From Gemmatimonadota bacterium (GTDB lineage: Bacteria; Gemmatimonadota; Gemmatimonadetes; Gemmatimonadales; Gemmatimonadaceae): 64,000 bases of DNA. Positions 63,241 to 64,000 of the stretch are shown piece after piece (within the stretch, counting starts at the first letter, position 1; each line of letters starts with the position of its first letter). The stretch spans positions 98,888 to 162,887 of the forward strand of contig JAJTHG010000017.1 in NCBI GenBank assembly GCA_021298835.1, read 5' to 3'. A program made the position numbers and the translations under genes. The notes under the pieces were generated by a model. It was not told the DNA's origin. It saw only the letters and a list, made by a program, of their open reading frames with translations, and did no database searches.

Positions 63241-63252
63241 GCCGACGTCGGC
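63241..63252. promoter_or_regulatory. 12-bp perfect palindrome upstream of the Ig-like lipoprotein gene
   Basis: GCCGACGTCGGC stands 98 bp before the ATG at 63351, just after a relatively AT-rich TTGCCTATCCTTT (about 63222-63234). It could be an operator. The rest of the 265-bp gap (63086-63350) shows no gene. Confidence 0.3.
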
Positions 63253-63350
63253 GTAAGCACGGCCCCGTGGCGCGGAGCGCGGGGCGCAATCTCGAGTCCA
63301 GCGCGACCGATCACCGTGCGCCCCCAACCGCACGCTTACCAGGACAGACG

Positions 63351-64000
63351 ATGCACCTGAGCCAGCCGACGCCATGCCACCGGGCCCCCCGGGGCACCGA
63401 CCTCCGTCCGGGCGCCGCCGTCGCCGAGGGAGCGCCTGCCGGGCGGATGCGGGGGCTGGGGCGTGTGGTGCGGGGGCTGAAGGTCGCGGCGCGGACCGGC
63501 CGAGGGCTGGGGCTGGTGGTGCTCGGCGCGTGCGGCAGCGGCAGCGGCACGGCGCCCGGCGGGGGCGGCGGCACGGCCGTCGCGCCGAGCATCACGGCGC
63601 AGCCGGCCAGCGCCTCGGTCGTAGCCGGGTCCACCGCGTCGTTCAGCGTCACGGCCAGCGGGACGGCGCCGCTGAGCTACCAGTGGCGCGAGGGCGGCAC
63701 CAACATCAGCGGCGCCACCAGCGCCAGCTACACCACGCCGGCCACCAGCAGCGACAACAACGGCGAACTGTTCAGCGTGGTGGTGACGAACAGCGCCGGC
63801 AGCGTGACGAGCAGCAATGCCACGCTGACGGTGACCACCGCGGCGGTCGCGCCGAGCATCACCGCGCAGCCGGCCAACGCGACGGTCGCGGCCGGACAGA
63901 CCGCCACCTTCAGCGTCACGGCCAGCGGCACGGCGCCGCTCACCTACCAGTGGCGCAAGGGCGGCACCAACATCAGCGGCGCCACCAGCGCCAGCTACAC
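63351..64000 (+). CDS. Ig-like repeat lipoprotein (partial, runs off the window)
   Basis: An open frame of at least 216 codons from ATG 63351 (AGGA 6 nt upstream), with an alternative ATG 63447 that gives a cleaner signal. The lipobox LGAC (about 58-61) predicts lipid anchoring. A Gly/Ser linker and Ig-like beta-sandwich repeats of 89 residues (267 bp) follow, each starting VAPSITAQPA and containing YQWR-x-GGTNISGATSASYT. The second copy is cut by the window end. Such repeats make surface stalks or adhesins. The frame is not interrupted. Confidence 0.75.
   Translation, partial: MHLSQPTPCHRAPRGTDLRPGAAVAEGAPAGRMRGLGRVVRGLKVAARTGRGLGLVVLGACGSGSGTAPGGGGGTAVAPSITAQPASASVVAGSTASFSVTASGTAPLSYQWREGGTNISGATSASYTTPATSSDNNGELFSVVVTNSAGSVTSSNATLTVTTAAVAPSITAQPANATVAAGQTATFSVTASGTAPLTYQWRKGGTNISGATSASY

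Overview
The window is GC-rich, densely coded DNA from an aerobic, diderm heterotroph. Features pointing this way are lipoprotein and Tat signals, a TonB-dependent receptor, TonB-plug proteins, a DsbD-type reductase, a caa3-type cytochrome oxidase, a very large BNR/sortilin-like secreted protein and an S9 peptidase. Together with candidate promoters whose proximal element reads TAGCTT/TAGATT (close to the TAnnTTTG element of Bacteroidetes), this makes Gemmatimonadota the best guess. That is inference; no rRNA gene is present to confirm it. Genes often start with GTG, and many adjacent genes share a GTGA, ATGA or TGATG stop/start overlap.

Layout. 1-7.5 kb: the tail of an unknown gene, 2-oxoglutarate dehydrogenase E2, an MDR reductase, a zinc-ribbon protein, two membrane proteins and two tandem plug-only paralogues. 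7.6-15 kb: the BNR-repeat protein, fumC, a GxxExxY gene fragment and dsbD. 15-22 kb: gyrA, a response-regulator/diguanylate cyclase, a soluble zinc-ribbon Ser/Thr kinase and two unknowns. 22-26.3 kb: the caa3 oxidase operon. 26.4-35.6 kb: an HGSNAT-like membrane acyltransferase, a PBP4-type carboxypeptidase, a saccharopine-dehydrogenase-like enzyme, a CoA-binding protein, a cyclic-nucleotide-domain/aspartase fusion, a glycosylasparaginase and a chemoreceptor-like protein. 35.7-44.3 kb: leuS, two secreted proteins, a TonB receptor with an operator-like promoter, and a divergent ABC exporter pair closed by a strong terminator.

From 44.4 to 56.2 kb a tightly packed same-strand array runs from an S9 peptidase through a GH20 hexosaminidase, two coupled 13-codon mini-ORFs, a DHFR-like reductase, an AlkD-like protein and a serine hydrolase to a sugar module: two exported TIM-barrel isomerases, a GMC flavin dehydrogenase with its small subunit, and a Gfo/Idh/MocA oxidoreductase. 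Facing it are an NupG-like transporter and a DUF1080 (3-keto-disaccharide hydrolase family) protein. The set fits oxidation of glycosides to 3-keto-glycosides, their cleavage, and uptake and reduction of the keto-sugars. 58.3-63.1 kb holds a small membrane protein, a sodium:solute symporter, an APC permease and an aldo/keto reductase fused to a RidA domain. The window ends inside a lipoprotein built of 89-residue Ig-like repeats.

A theme crossing loci is in-frame 9-, 12- and 18-bp minisatellites. Four sit exactly in signal peptides (positions 20470, 27709, 46664, 54382); others lie in linkers or intergenic DNA. No rRNA, tRNA, CRISPR array, insertion sequence or prophage was seen, and no stretch longer than 300 bases lacks a gene.
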